Assembly (NCBI RefSeq): GCF_002210095.1 | Contig: NZ_AQQR01000003.1 | Coordinates: 1-64,000 of the forward strand | Reading direction: 5' to 3' | Origin: Marinibacterium profundimaris | GTDB lineage: Bacteria > Pseudomonadota > Alphaproteobacteria > Rhodobacterales > Rhodobacteraceae | Length of the DNA: 64,000 nucleotides | In this document: piece after piece, positions 43,001-50,545 of the stretch | Layout: every line of letters begins with the position of its first letter | Numbering within the stretch: position 1 is the first letter of the stretch | Made by a program: the position numbers and the translations under genes | The notes under the pieces: generated by a model | The model's input: the letters and a program-made list of their open reading frames with translations, nothing else | What the model was told of the DNA's origin: nothing | Database searches by the model: none

Positions 43001-43451
43001 ACAGCAGCTCGCCCAGGCTGCCCTGGCTGGCAAGGATATCCTCGCCTCCAGCCTCGATCGTGTCGTCATCCAGCGAGAACATCGCGCGGTACTGGTCCCG
43101 CCCGATCCCGCCCAGGGCGCCCGACAGCAGCGCCGGCCCGACCGGCTGGCCATCGGCGTCGAGAAGGTCGTTGCGCTGGCGCTTGATGCGGCGCAGCGCG
43201 GTGGGGGTGCCGTCGATCTCAAGCAGGCCGCCGACCTCCATACTGTCGTAATCATGGAGGAAATTGTAGGGGCTGCGCATCGGGATGCCGTACAGCAGAT
43301 CCAGGTAGGCCTCGAAACAGGTGGTCTTGCCCGCCTCGTTGGGGCCGAAGATCACATGCAGGTCCGGACGCCCGGGCGTGGCCGTGCCGAAGTCGATCGC
43401 GTGATCGGTGAACCGCCCGTAGCGTGTCAGATCGAGCCGGCGCAGCCGCAT
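40011..43451 (-). CDS. SbcC/YhaN-like coiled-coil ATPase
   Basis: 1146 residues. The N-terminal AAA_27-type ATPase half is RRLDLTRYGRFTDHAIDFG with P-loop GPNEAGKTT (36-44), followed by long coiled-coil arms rich in Ala, Arg, Glu and Leu (about residues 170-950). The C-terminal half has the SKGTRFQLYLALRLAGY signature, Walker B LPFVADDIMETFD and the H-loop YFTHHEHV. This is the Rad50/SbcC architecture without an evident zinc-hook CxxC. It overlaps the nuclease gene by one base (TGATG), so the two products form an MR-like complex for DNA end processing. Confidence 0.88.
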   Translation of the reverse strand: MRLRRLDLTRYGRFTDHAIDFGTATPGRPDLHVIFGPNEAGKTTCFEAYLDLLYGIPMRSPYNFLHDYDSMEVGGLLEIDGTPTALRRIKRQRNDLLDADGQPVGPALLSGALGGIGRDQYRAMFSLDDDTIEAGGEDILASQGSLGELLFSAAAGLSDLGAELKTMREEAEAFHKPRGRKTELAEAKRALKELQGQLREIDLSASRYRQLKAADTAARSREAEARARRETLQRELNRARAIARCLPLRAEHDALQGRLAPIADWPAVPAHWQAEAETLRDAEVEARTRLSGATDAIARLETEGDTPPRDPLALTHAEALGQLMDKPRARALSAEGDLPSRRASLSELAGEIRALHRDLSLPDETLPPPSPALATAETAARALQEAERAATRAAQDLAEADAALVKATEAAPDTSDTPDPDLATLLEELEPETLAGDVSRARAAQAEAQADLAASRAALTPWTGPEDTLPPLLLSRDQLARRLDRWSDALRTLDRAEERRAEAQVSRDQAQARCTALEADASLVTDAQAEAARAARDTSWTRHSAALTSETAALFHAEMLRLDSLQEARLGMAEQLGRLRDGRLATIDAQTLLEARISEHARAEEIHDTLLQDFRDLCSRFGLPELDPADLTAWLDHLHRAHEAQARLARAGQTLAEAQAAQSAAAARMCAALGLSEADGTPFATLTARARAEQLRRAEMAARIAEHRKALDTARQSRETRTRALDQTRTALDTASADWSRARTALPETLHDAAAFLTALPALRTLLETRTERDRLASRIAAMEADQAGFATSVARMAAALQEPERETPGATAAALRARLATAQEAETRHADRQARLAELRQAEQEARSRLSDIAADIADKARALPQPQAIASAGDLLSALSTAAQAETLRHEIDRLRQEILPALGAEDMAAAAEILDAADLPEVEARCAGLDGDLATAQTELEDAIGEARLTAGALQALGGDDAAARLAEQQATLLVDLSDKARRHLRLQIGLAAAEQALARYRDSHRSAMLSATADAFRTLTAGAYTDLQTRTAGEAETLLAIRGRDNRSVAASEMSKGTRFQLYLALRLAGYRDYSARGVALPFVADDIMETFDNTRTSAALGLLRELGRQGQALYFTHHEHVVELAREICGDDLNVHDISPG

Positions 43452-44704
43452 CAGCCTTCCTCGCCCTGCGCCGCCGCTCCGGCCGAGAGGCGCGCGGCGA
43501 CCTCCTCGGCCCCCTCGTCCAGGATCCGGATCGCCACGGCGGCAAGATCCTCTTCGGTCCGGCCGAAATCGCCGCGGATCTCGGGGGGCAGATCCTCGGA
43601 CAGGGCGCGGACCATGTCGATGGCGCGGTCGCGAAATGCCGGCGTCTCGCAGACCTCGTGCAGCAGGCTGACCAGGTCGGCCCGGGCACCGCCATGGGCG
43701 GCGGCCTCGGCACGGTCCTGCAGCGTAATTTCGATTTTCTCGATGGCCATGCGCCCTTCGGCCTGAGCGTCCTCGGCCATCTGGGCCGAGAACAGGTCCA
43801 GATCGCGGCGGATGCGCCAGGCAAGATCGCCCTGCCCGCGCAGCTCGACCCGGGCCACGAGCCAGCCCTCGTCGGCCGGCGTCGCCGCGCGCAGCGCCCC
43901 CATCACGGCGGCCCGCGCGTCGCGCCAGTCGTCGATGTCGCCCAGATCGCAGGTCACCCTCTCGAAGACCACGGCCGAGGTCGGCACCTCGCGCAGCTCG
44001 GCCCGCCCCTCGGTCACGGTGACCAGCGTGGCGCTTTTCGGTCCGGCCTCGCCGATATCGCGGCCCTGGGGCATGCCGGGCATCACGATCAGCGGCGCCT
44101 CGGCATGGATCCGACGACCGTGGACATGGCCAAGCGCCCAGTAGTCGAAGCCGTGACCGGTAAGATCGGCGATGCTGCAGGGCGCATAGACGTCGTGGCC
44201 GGGCGCCCCGGCGAGGCTGGTGTGCAGAAGGCCGATGTTGAACCGTCCCGGCACCGGCGGGCGCAGCTTCGGCAGCAGGCTTTCGGGGGCTGAGGGACGC
44301 GCGAAGCTGATGCCGTGGATGGCGACCCCGTGATCGGGCAGTTCCTCGACCCCGCCATGGCCGGTGAACAGCGTCACGTTGGGCGGCAAGTCGATCTCGC
44401 GGGTCAGCTGGCTTTCGGCATCGTGGTTGCCGCGGATCAGAAAGACGGGGATCCCGGCCGCGTCCAGCCTTTCGAACTGGGCGATGACGAAGGCGGCGGT
44501 CTTCATGCTGTGGATGTCGCCGTCAAAGAGATCTCCGGCGATCAGCAGCGCGTGGACCTCGTGTTCCAGGCAGGCGTCCACGATCCGCGACAGCGCGGTG
44601 CGGGTGGCGGAGCCGACGCGTTCGGCCAGATCGGCGTCGCGCAGCGCAAGGCTGCGCAGCGGGGAATCGATATGCAGATCAGCGGTATGCAGGAAGCGGA
44701 ACAT
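43451..44704 (-). CDS. SbcD/YhaO-like metallophosphoesterase (DNA repair nuclease)
   Basis: 417 residues of the Mre11/SbcD calcineurin-like fold. Metal motifs in order are FLHTADLHIDSPL (Asp9, His11), LIAGDLFDGD, FLIRGNHDAES, NIGLLHTSLAG and YWALGHVHGRR. The C-terminal ~150 residues form the cap and ATPase-binding tail. The length and the YhaN-type partner point to the YhaO branch rather than classical SbcD. First of a two-gene operon. Confidence 0.9.
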   Translation of the reverse strand: MFRFLHTADLHIDSPLRSLALRDADLAERVGSATRTALSRIVDACLEHEVHALLIAGDLFDGDIHSMKTAAFVIAQFERLDAAGIPVFLIRGNHDAESQLTREIDLPPNVTLFTGHGGVEELPDHGVAIHGISFARPSAPESLLPKLRPPVPGRFNIGLLHTSLAGAPGHDVYAPCSIADLTGHGFDYWALGHVHGRRIHAEAPLIVMPGMPQGRDIGEAGPKSATLVTVTEGRAELREVPTSAVVFERVTCDLGDIDDWRDARAAVMGALRAATPADEGWLVARVELRGQGDLAWRIRRDLDLFSAQMAEDAQAEGRMAIEKIEITLQDRAEAAAHGGARADLVSLLHEVCETPAFRDRAIDMVRALSEDLPPEIRGDFGRTEEDLAAVAIRILDEGAEEVAARLSAGAAAQGEEG

Positions 44705-44912
44705 CAGGCGACTATCCGGCGGGGGACTGCCAAAAGCAACATGTCCGCGCGCGGATCATCACTGCGCGGCATGGCGGCGACAGGCTGCGGAGGCCGCCAG
44801 CGCAGCGCAGGGATTGCAGGACAGCACCGAGGATAACAGAAAGCCGCCACGGCATCGACCGGCCTGTGTCCGGCCCCCTGCCGCGGGGGGTACTGCGATA
44901 CTGTCGGGCCAT

Positions 44913-44996
44913 TGGTACCCAAGGCCGGACTCGAACCGGCACGCCCGAAGGCGGGGGATTTTGAATCCCCTGCGTCTACCATTCCGCCACTTGGGC
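44913..44996 (-). tRNA. tRNA-Leu(CAA)
   Basis: An 84-nt cloverleaf on the minus strand. Acceptor GCCCAAG pairs with CTTGGGT, A73 is followed by an encoded CCA, the anticodon stem is GGGGA/TCCCC around TTCAAAA (anticodon CAA at 44961-44963), the long class II variable arm has stem CGCC...GGCG, and the T-arm is GCCGGTTCGAGTCCGGC. It reads the UUG codon. No phage-type att duplication is seen beside it. Confidence 0.97.
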
Positions 44997-45038
44997 CCAT
45001 CCGATGCTCTAGCGTCCGCGACGCCACGATGTCCAGCC

Positions 45039-45512
45039 CTATCGCGCGGGCATTTTGAGGTTCAGCAGCGAGGTGCCGGCGGGAAAGCAGATCTTCTGGG
45101 CCTCCTCCATGTCCAGCCGCCGCCGCGCCGGGCGCACCGCCCCCTCGCTCGTTCCCTTGCAGAAATCCAGCACCTCGGGCGAGAAGCCGACCCGGTCTCC
45201 GCCCAGCAGGTCGATGTATTCCGAGAGCATCTTCCGCAGCATCAGCTGTGGTTCCGGGTAGACTTCCCACCCGTCGCCGGTCTTTCGAAGAACCCCCAGG
45301 TCCTGGTACTCGCGCAGGCGCTTCAGAACGCTTGTGCGCGGAAAGGCAATGTAATCGGCCAGGGCACGCGCCGTCCAGGGACGGGTCGCATCGTGGAAGG
45401 CGATGGCAAGGGCAAGGCCCAGACCATCCAGCCCCAGCGCCCGCATCAGCCGGGTCGAGCGGATGACCCCCTCGGCCAAGACCGCGATCCTGGGATCTTC
45501 AATGTCACTCAT
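45039..45512 (-). CDS. MarR-like winged-helix protein
   Basis: 157 residues. The N-terminal half has a winged helix with the recognition region WTARALADYIAFPRTSVLKRLREYQDLGVLRKTGDGWEVYPEP. The C-terminal half is helical with an Arg-rich stretch (RPARRRLDMEEAQKICFPAG). It acts as a transcriptional regulator of unknown target. It diverges from the DedA-like gene, with a 190-bp gap that could contain its operator; no clear palindrome was seen. Confidence 0.7.
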   Translation of the reverse strand: MSDIEDPRIAVLAEGVIRSTRLMRALGLDGLGLALAIAFHDATRPWTARALADYIAFPRTSVLKRLREYQDLGVLRKTGDGWEVYPEPQLMLRKMLSEYIDLLGGDRVGFSPEVLDFCKGTSEGAVRPARRRLDMEEAQKICFPAGTSLLNLKMPAR

Positions 45513-45702
45513 GATATCCTCTGCACCTACGAACCTGTCGTGCTGTTTTTACAAACCGGGCTCTTCGGTCAATCCGTCGGCATTGGCCGATTTGGCTGGG
45601 TCGACTTTCACAAGAACAGAATTGAGACCAAAAGGGCAGTCTTGACCGCGCGTACGGGGCATGCTTTTGCAGGACCATCGCCGGCTACGGGACGCATCCC
45701 AC

Positions 45703-46281
45703 ATGATCAGAAATCTTTATGACCGCACGATCGCGCTGGCGCATCATCCCAGGGCGCTGTGGGCGCTGGCCGGGGTGTCCTTCCTGGAAAGCTCGGTCTT
45801 CCCGATCCCGCCCGACCTGCTGATGATCCCGATGATACTGGCGGCGCGCGACAAGGCGTTCCTGATCGCCACCGTGGCGCTGGTGTCGTCGGTGCTGGGC
45901 GGGCTGCTGGGCTACGCGATCGGCGCCTTCGCCTTCGACACGATCGGCCAGCCGATCCTCGCCTCGCTGGGCAAGGCCCACGCGATGGAGGAGTTCAACC
46001 AGCGCTTCAACGACCTCGGCTTCTGGGCGGTGCTGACCGCGGGGCTGACGCCGTTCCCGTATAAGGTGATCACGATCATGTCCGGCTGGACCGGCATGCC
46101 GCTGGGCACCTTCATCGCGACCTCGATCCTGGCCCGGGCCGGCAGGTTCTTCCTGGTGGCTTGGCTTCTTCATGCCTTCGGCCCGCCGATCCGCGATTTT
46201 ATCGAGCGGCGACTGGGGCTTGTCCTGACCGCCTTCGTGATCGCCCTGATCGGCGGCTTCCTTCTGGTGAAAGCACTTTGA
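45703..46281 (+). CDS. YqaA/DedA-family inner-membrane protein
   Basis: 192 residues from ATG 45703 (an in-frame ATG at 45661 would add 14). It is multi-helix, with the SNARE-associated/DedA signature FLESSVFPIPPDLLMIPMILAARDKAF, the GGLLGYAIGAFAFDTIG loop and the GLTPFPYKVITIMSGWTGMPLGTF re-entrant region with Pro and Lys. DedA proteins are linked to lipid carrier flipping and proton-motive-force upkeep. Its stop overlaps the dsbB TTG start. Confidence 0.87.
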   Translation: MIRNLYDRTIALAHHPRALWALAGVSFLESSVFPIPPDLLMIPMILAARDKAFLIATVALVSSVLGGLLGYAIGAFAFDTIGQPILASLGKAHAMEEFNQRFNDLGFWAVLTAGLTPFPYKVITIMSGWTGMPLGTFIATSILARAGRFFLVAWLLHAFGPPIRDFIERRLGLVLTAFVIALIGGFLLVKAL

Positions 46282-46739
46282 CACGAACCCGACTGATCCT
46301 TCTGGCCGCGGGCGGCTCTGCCGCGCTGCTGCTTGGTGCCCTGGCCTTCCAGTACCTGGGCGGGCTGCCGCCGTGCAAGTTGTGCTACTGGCAGCGCTAC
46401 CCGCATGTCGCCGCCGTCGTCATCGGCGCGCTGGCGCTGGCGATCCAGGGGCGGCTGCTGCCGCTGCTGGGCGGGCTGGCGGCCCTGGGCACGGCGGGTG
46501 TCGGGATCTATCACACCGGCGTCGAACGCGGCTGGTGGGAGGGCCCGAGCAGCTGCACCTCGGGCAGTGTCACGGGCCTGTCGACGGACGACCTGATGGA
46601 CCAGATCATGTCCGCCCCTCTGGTGCGCTGCGACGACATCGCCTGGGAGATGTTCGGCCTGTCGATGGCCAGCTGGAACGCGATCATCGCGATCGGCCTG
46701 GCCCTGATCTGGCTGGCGGCGGCCCGGCGCAGCGCCTGA
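46278..46739 (+). CDS. dsbB: disulfide bond formation protein DsbB (TTG start)
   Basis: 153 residues if started at TTG 46278, which overlaps the DedA-like stop (TTGA). No ATG lies in frame before the first membrane helix except one 39 codons up, inside the DedA gene, so TTG is the best choice. Four helices carry both periplasmic redox pairs: Cys32-Cys35 in GGLPPCKLCYWQRY and Cys92/Cys117 in SSCTSG and LVRCDDI. It passes electrons from DsbA to ubiquinone. It is translationally coupled to the DedA-like gene. Confidence 0.9.
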   Translation: MTRTRLILLAAGGSAALLLGALAFQYLGGLPPCKLCYWQRYPHVAAVVIGALALAIQGRLLPLLGGLAALGTAGVGIYHTGVERGWWEGPSSCTSGSVTGLSTDDLMDQIMSAPLVRCDDIAWEMFGLSMASWNAIIAIGLALIWLAAARRSA

Positions 46740-47102
46740 GCCCGGCCGTTTTCGGAGCATCCTGGCCCGCGGCTGGAAAGGTGTTTTTGTGCCCGGCCGT
46801 ATCCGGCACCTTTGGCCGGTATCGGATGAGCCGAAATCCCCTTCAAGACTTCACGAATTCGGGAATTCGGAATAAAGCGAAACCCTGACGATATTTGTTT
46901 CCGTCCTGCGTTTTCTGCTTTGGGGTCATGGACCGGGAAACGTCACCGTCGCGACGGGCCATTACGCCGGTTCCGATGCCGGCGTTCCGCGCCGCACGGT
47001 CCATTGCCCGGGGGTGCCCGAGGGGCCACACCGGAGCCCTCAGATCAGCGTCGTCCGGTCCGGGTCGACCCAACCCTGCCCCGCATGCCATGACCGCCGG
47101 GA
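46740..47102. other. gap between convergent dsbB and HNH gene
   Basis: 363 bp without a convincing gene. It holds a tandem GAATTCGG GAATTCGG (46855-46870) and TTTGG-rich patches. I could not assign a clear T-tracted terminator for either flanking gene. Confidence 0.5.
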
Positions 47103-47687
47103 TCAGGCTTCCAGTTCGCTGTCCCAGTAGAGGAAATCCATCCAGCTGTCGTGCAGGTAGTTGGGCGGGAATTTCCGGCCCATGTTGCGCAGTTCTTCGG
47201 CATAGGGCTGGCGCGGCGGCTTGCGCAGGGACATCCCCGCCTGCCGCAGCGATTTCGACCCCTTCCTGAGATTGCAGCGGGAACAGGCCGCGACCACGTT
47301 CTGCCAGCTGGTGATGCCCCCGGCGGCGCGCGGAACCACGTGGTCGAAGGTCAGATCCCCCTTGGTGCCGCAATACTGGCAGCGGAATTCGTCCCTCAAG
47401 AAAAGATTAAAGCGCGTGAAGGCCACGCGCTTTTGGGGTTTTACGTAATCTTTGAGGACAACGACGGAGGGTATTCGGATCTGCGTACTGGGGCTGCGGA
47501 CCACCTCGTCGTATTCGGCCACGATGTCCACCCGGTCCAGCCAGGCCGCCTTGATCGCCTCCTGCCAGGGCCACAGCGACAGCGGATAGTAGGACAGAGG
47601 CCTGTAATCCGCATTCAGGACCAGCGCCGGATGCTGCTTCAGCGCCGATGGTTCTCGAACAAATTCCGTCCTGAAATCGCCGTCCAT
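47103..47687 (-). CDS. HNH endonuclease family protein
   Basis: 194 residues. The HNH domain has zinc Cys103/Cys106 (FRCQYCGTKG), the catalytic pair Asp115-His116 (LTFDHVVPR), Asn130 (SWQNVVAAC) and Cys135/Cys138 (CSRCNLRKGS). The N-terminal ~95 residues (ALVLNADYRPLSYYPLSLWPWQEAIKA) are the typical leader of a widespread chromosomal HNH family thought to act in DNA repair or housekeeping rather than as a selfish element. It diverges from the pseudouridine synthase gene. Confidence 0.87.
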   Translation of the reverse strand: MDGDFRTEFVREPSALKQHPALVLNADYRPLSYYPLSLWPWQEAIKAAWLDRVDIVAEYDEVVRSPSTQIRIPSVVVLKDYVKPQKRVAFTRFNLFLRDEFRCQYCGTKGDLTFDHVVPRAAGGITSWQNVVAACSRCNLRKGSKSLRQAGMSLRKPPRQPYAEELRNMGRKFPPNYLHDSWMDFLYWDSELEA

Positions 47688-47918
47688 GACCGTGCCGTCC
47701 TCGCCCTGTCTGCCCTGCCCCGTTACCCGTGGGGCCGCCCTTCAGGCCCCTGTAAAAGGACTATATCTCGTGGTTTCCTTCTGGCAAGACCCAGATGTAC
47801 CACCCTGGATCGCGTGTTAAGACGATTCCGTGACAGGGGGGTGACACTTATCCACATCCGCGCCACGCTGGGCGCGTCCTATTGGCCCATGCCCTCCGGC
47901 CCAACACGATTGCTGCGC

Positions 47919-48605
47919 ATGTCCCGACTGATCGCCTTCAACAAGCCCTACGGTGTGCTCACCCAGTTTTCCGGAGGCGGCGAGGGCCTTGCAACACTGG
48001 CCGATCACATAGATCTGCCCGGCGTCTACCCCGCCGGGCGGCTGGATCGCGACAGCGAGGGACTGCTTCTGCTGACCGATGACGGGCGGCTGCAGGCGCG
48101 GATCTCGGACCCGCGCAACAAGCTGGAAAAAACCTATCTCGTGCAGGTCGAGGGACTGCCCGATAATGAGGCACTGACCGCGCTGGAACGGGGCGTGACA
48201 CTGAAGGATGGCCCGACGCGGCCCGCGAAGGCCCGTCGGATCGACCCGCCGGAGCTCTGGCCCCGGGTGCCGCCGATCCGAGAGCGCAAGAGCGTGCCGG
48301 ATTGCTGGATCGAGCTCACGATCACCGAAGGGCGCAACCGCCAGGTGCGCCGGATGACGGCGGCGGTGGGCCATCCCTGCCTGCGCCTGGTGCGCTGGCG
48401 GATCGGCCCGGTCACACTGGCCGGCCTGGCACCCGGCACCTGGATGGAGCTCAGCCCGACGATCTTTCCCCGATCGAAACGGCCCGAAGGGCCGCCCGAC
48501 CCGCAGGGCCGCCGCCCATCGGCCTCTCCTGCCCGCGCGAAGCGCGCCACCGGAAAACCGCCCCGCAAGGGGCGGCCCTCGAAAGCCCCGCGCCGGGGCG
48601 GCTGA
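47919..48605 (+). CDS. 23S rRNA pseudouridine synthase, RluE type
   Basis: 228 residues from ATG 47919 (MSRLIAFNKPYGVLTQF; an in-frame ATG at 47889 would add 10). RsuA/RluE/RluB family core with catalytic Asp43 in YPAGRLDRDSEGLLLLTDDG and the later KTYLVQVEG and GRNRQVRRM motifs. No S4 domain is present, as in RluE. A basic, Pro/Lys-rich tail of about 45 residues follows the core. RluE isomerises a uridine in 23S rRNA (U2457 in E. coli). Confidence 0.85.
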   Translation: MSRLIAFNKPYGVLTQFSGGGEGLATLADHIDLPGVYPAGRLDRDSEGLLLLTDDGRLQARISDPRNKLEKTYLVQVEGLPDNEALTALERGVTLKDGPTRPAKARRIDPPELWPRVPPIRERKSVPDCWIELTITEGRNRQVRRMTAAVGHPCLRLVRWRIGPVTLAGLAPGTWMELSPTIFPRSKRPEGPPDPQGRRPSASPARAKRATGKPPRKGRPSKAPRRGG

Positions 48606-48632
48606 GCGCAGCGAGGCCGCGCCCCGTCCGGA

Positions 48633-49298
48633 TCAGAGCCCCAGCTTGTCGCGCATGAAGGCCAGCGCGACGCTCAGCCCGTCGGGCGCGATGCCATGGC
48701 CCGTGCCCTCCATCACGTGGGCATAGACATCCTTCCATCCCGCCTGCTGCAGCGCCTCGGCCGCTTCCGGCAGCGATTGCGGTGGCACCACGTCGTCGGA
48801 ATCGCCATGCACCAGAAGCACCGGAGGGCGCGAGACCGTCTCGTCCACCAGCGTCTCGGGCGACATCAGGCGCCCCGAGAAGGCCACGACCCCGGCAACC
48901 GGATCCTCGCGCCGCGGCGCGACATGCAGGCTCATCATCGTGCCCTGCGAAAAGCCGAACAGCACCACCTGTTCCGGCAGCACGTCCTCGTCGACCATCA
49001 GCGCATCCAGAAACGCATCCAGGTCCCGCACCGCCGTCTCCATCGACCGCGCGGCTTCCTCTTCGGACGAGCCGTCGATCCAGGGGATCGGGAACCACTG
49101 GAATCCGCCCATCGACCCGGGGCAGTCCTCGGGCGCGTCGGGCGCCACGAACAACGTGTCCGGAAGGTGTTCGCCCAGCACGTCGGCCAGACCCAGCAGG
49201 TCGGCCCCGTTGGCCCCGTAGCCATGCAGGAACACCACCACCGAACGGGTGTCTCCGGAAACCGGCGCCCGGCGCCCGGCTGTCAATACGCGTGTCAT
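48633..49298 (-). CDS. carboxylesterase/phospholipase family alpha/beta hydrolase
   Basis: 221 residues from ATG 49298 (GAAGGA upstream). The alpha/beta hydrolase fold has VVFLHGYGANGADLLG (oxyanion region), the nucleophile Ser117 in LFGFSQGTMM, an acid in HGDSDDVVP (Asp168 or Asp169) and His201 in GTGHGIAP. The Abhydrolase_2 group includes acyl-protein thioesterases and short-chain carboxylesterases. Single gene, convergent with the pseudouridine synthase. Confidence 0.87.
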   Translation of the reverse strand: MTRVLTAGRRAPVSGDTRSVVVFLHGYGANGADLLGLADVLGEHLPDTLFVAPDAPEDCPGSMGGFQWFPIPWIDGSSEEEAARSMETAVRDLDAFLDALMVDEDVLPEQVVLFGFSQGTMMSLHVAPRREDPVAGVVAFSGRLMSPETLVDETVSRPPVLLVHGDSDDVVPPQSLPEAAEALQQAGWKDVYAHVMEGTGHGIAPDGLSVALAFMRDKLGL

Positions 49299-49412
49299 TC
49301 TTGTCCTTCCCGATTGGTGTCTTCGCTGGCCCCGGTGTCGGGGCGCATCATCCTGCACTCCGGCCGGCCCGGCACGACCGTACCGGCAGGCCGCGCGCGG
49401 CCGTCGTCACGC

Positions 49413-49823
49413 TCACAGCGCGCCGTAACATGTCACCAGCCCCCGGCCCTGGGATCCGTCCAACCAGATTTCCTTGTACAGGTATCGCCCGCCCTCCATC
49501 GGTTGCAGCATGAAGGCATAGGCGTCCTCGGGCGAGGCCTCGTCGCCCGGGATCACGTGCTTGCAGATCCGCTCCTGCGTCAGGTCGCACTGGCCGCTGT
49601 CCTCGATCACCTCGCCATTGGCCAGGTCGCGGGCCACGACCGAATAGGCGCCTTCGTGGAACCACAGCTTCATCTCGTAGATGCCCGCATGGCCGGTGTC
49701 GTCGGGAAAGACCACCTCTCCCTCGCACCAGGTCTCGCGCGAGAAATCGACCGCCGCCGCCGGTCCCGTGGCGCCAAGCGTCAGCAGCAGGGGCATCCCC
49801 GCCGCGCGCAGCCAAGCTTTCAT
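49413..49823 (-). CDS. exported protein, unknown
   Basis: 136 residues with a signal peptide (MKAWLRAAGMPLLLTLGATGPAAAV). The mature part is beta-rich with four cysteines (TWCEGEVVF, GQCDLTQERICKHV, LVTCYGAL) that could form two disulfides. No family recognised. Its start overlaps the stop of the upstream DNA glycosylase gene (ATGA), so the two are co-translated. Confidence 0.72.
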   Translation of the reverse strand: MKAWLRAAGMPLLLTLGATGPAAAVDFSRETWCEGEVVFPDDTGHAGIYEMKLWFHEGAYSVVARDLANGEVIEDSGQCDLTQERICKHVIPGDEASPEDAYAFMLQPMEGGRYLYKEIWLDGSQGRGLVTCYGAL

Positions 49824-50449
49824 CTGATCCCCTCCCTGTTTTTCGCGACCCGGTAGTAGGCCCAGAACAGCCGCGCCGCAACCGATCGCCAGGGCGACCA
49901 GGCCTGCGCCATCTCGCGCAGGGCGCGTTCCTTCGGACGGTCGGGAAGATCGAACAGGATGCGGGCGGCCTCCTGCAAGGCCAGATCGCCCGGCGCGAAG
50001 ACATCCGCGCGGCCCAGGCTGAACATCGCGTAGATTTCCGCCGTCCAGATGCCGATGCCCGGCACCTCGACCAGGGTGGCGATCACCTCGTCGGTGGGCG
50101 CGCCGCGCAGGGCGGCATAGTCGATCCGCGCCTCCGCCAGCGCCCGGGCATAGCGGATCTTCTGCCGCGAAAGTCCCACCGCGCGCAGATCGTCATCCGT
50201 CGCCCACATGATCTTGCGCGGCCCGGTCAGCCGCGCCTCCTTCATCCGGGACCAGATCGCGTTGGCCGACGCGGTCGAGACCTGCTGGCTGACGATCGCC
50301 GACAGCAGCTCGGCAAAGCCGTCGGGCTTGCGGCGCAGCGGCAGCGGGCCGGTCTCGTGCAGGGCGGCGGCCAGGCGCGGATCCTGCGCGGCCAGCCAGG
50401 CGGCGCCCTCGGCCACGCAATCGGGCGTTTCGATGATCCTTCCTGTCAC
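49820..50449 (-). CDS. DNA-3-methyladenine glycosylase II (AlkA type)
   Basis: 209 residues from GTG 50449, chosen for its GGGGGA upstream; ATG 50491 would add 14. HhH-GPD superfamily. LLSAIVSQQVSTASANAIWSRM opens the fold; the helix-hairpin-helix is VEVPGIGIWTAEIYAMF and the catalytic aspartate Asp155 lies in DVFAPGDLALQE. It removes alkylated purines to start base excision repair. The open frame continues far upstream across the divergent MFS gene, but that is a shadow. Confidence 0.88.
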   Translation of the reverse strand: MTGRIIETPDCVAEGAAWLAAQDPRLAAALHETGPLPLRRKPDGFAELLSAIVSQQVSTASANAIWSRMKEARLTGPRKIMWATDDDLRAVGLSRQKIRYARALAEARIDYAALRGAPTDEVIATLVEVPGIGIWTAEIYAMFSLGRADVFAPGDLALQEAARILFDLPDRPKERALREMAQAWSPWRSVAARLFWAYYRVAKNREGIR

Positions 50450-50545
50450 GTTTCCCCCGGTTCCCCGGATTGCTGCGGTCCTGTCTGACATCCGCGACGC
50501 TCCGGCACACTTGCCGGTTCCCGACAAGCCAGATACTCGCTCCTT

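Noticed and set aside
44913..44996. tRNA-Leu as an attachment site for an integrated element
   Set aside because: No integrase gene and no repeat of the tRNA 3' end is seen in the window.
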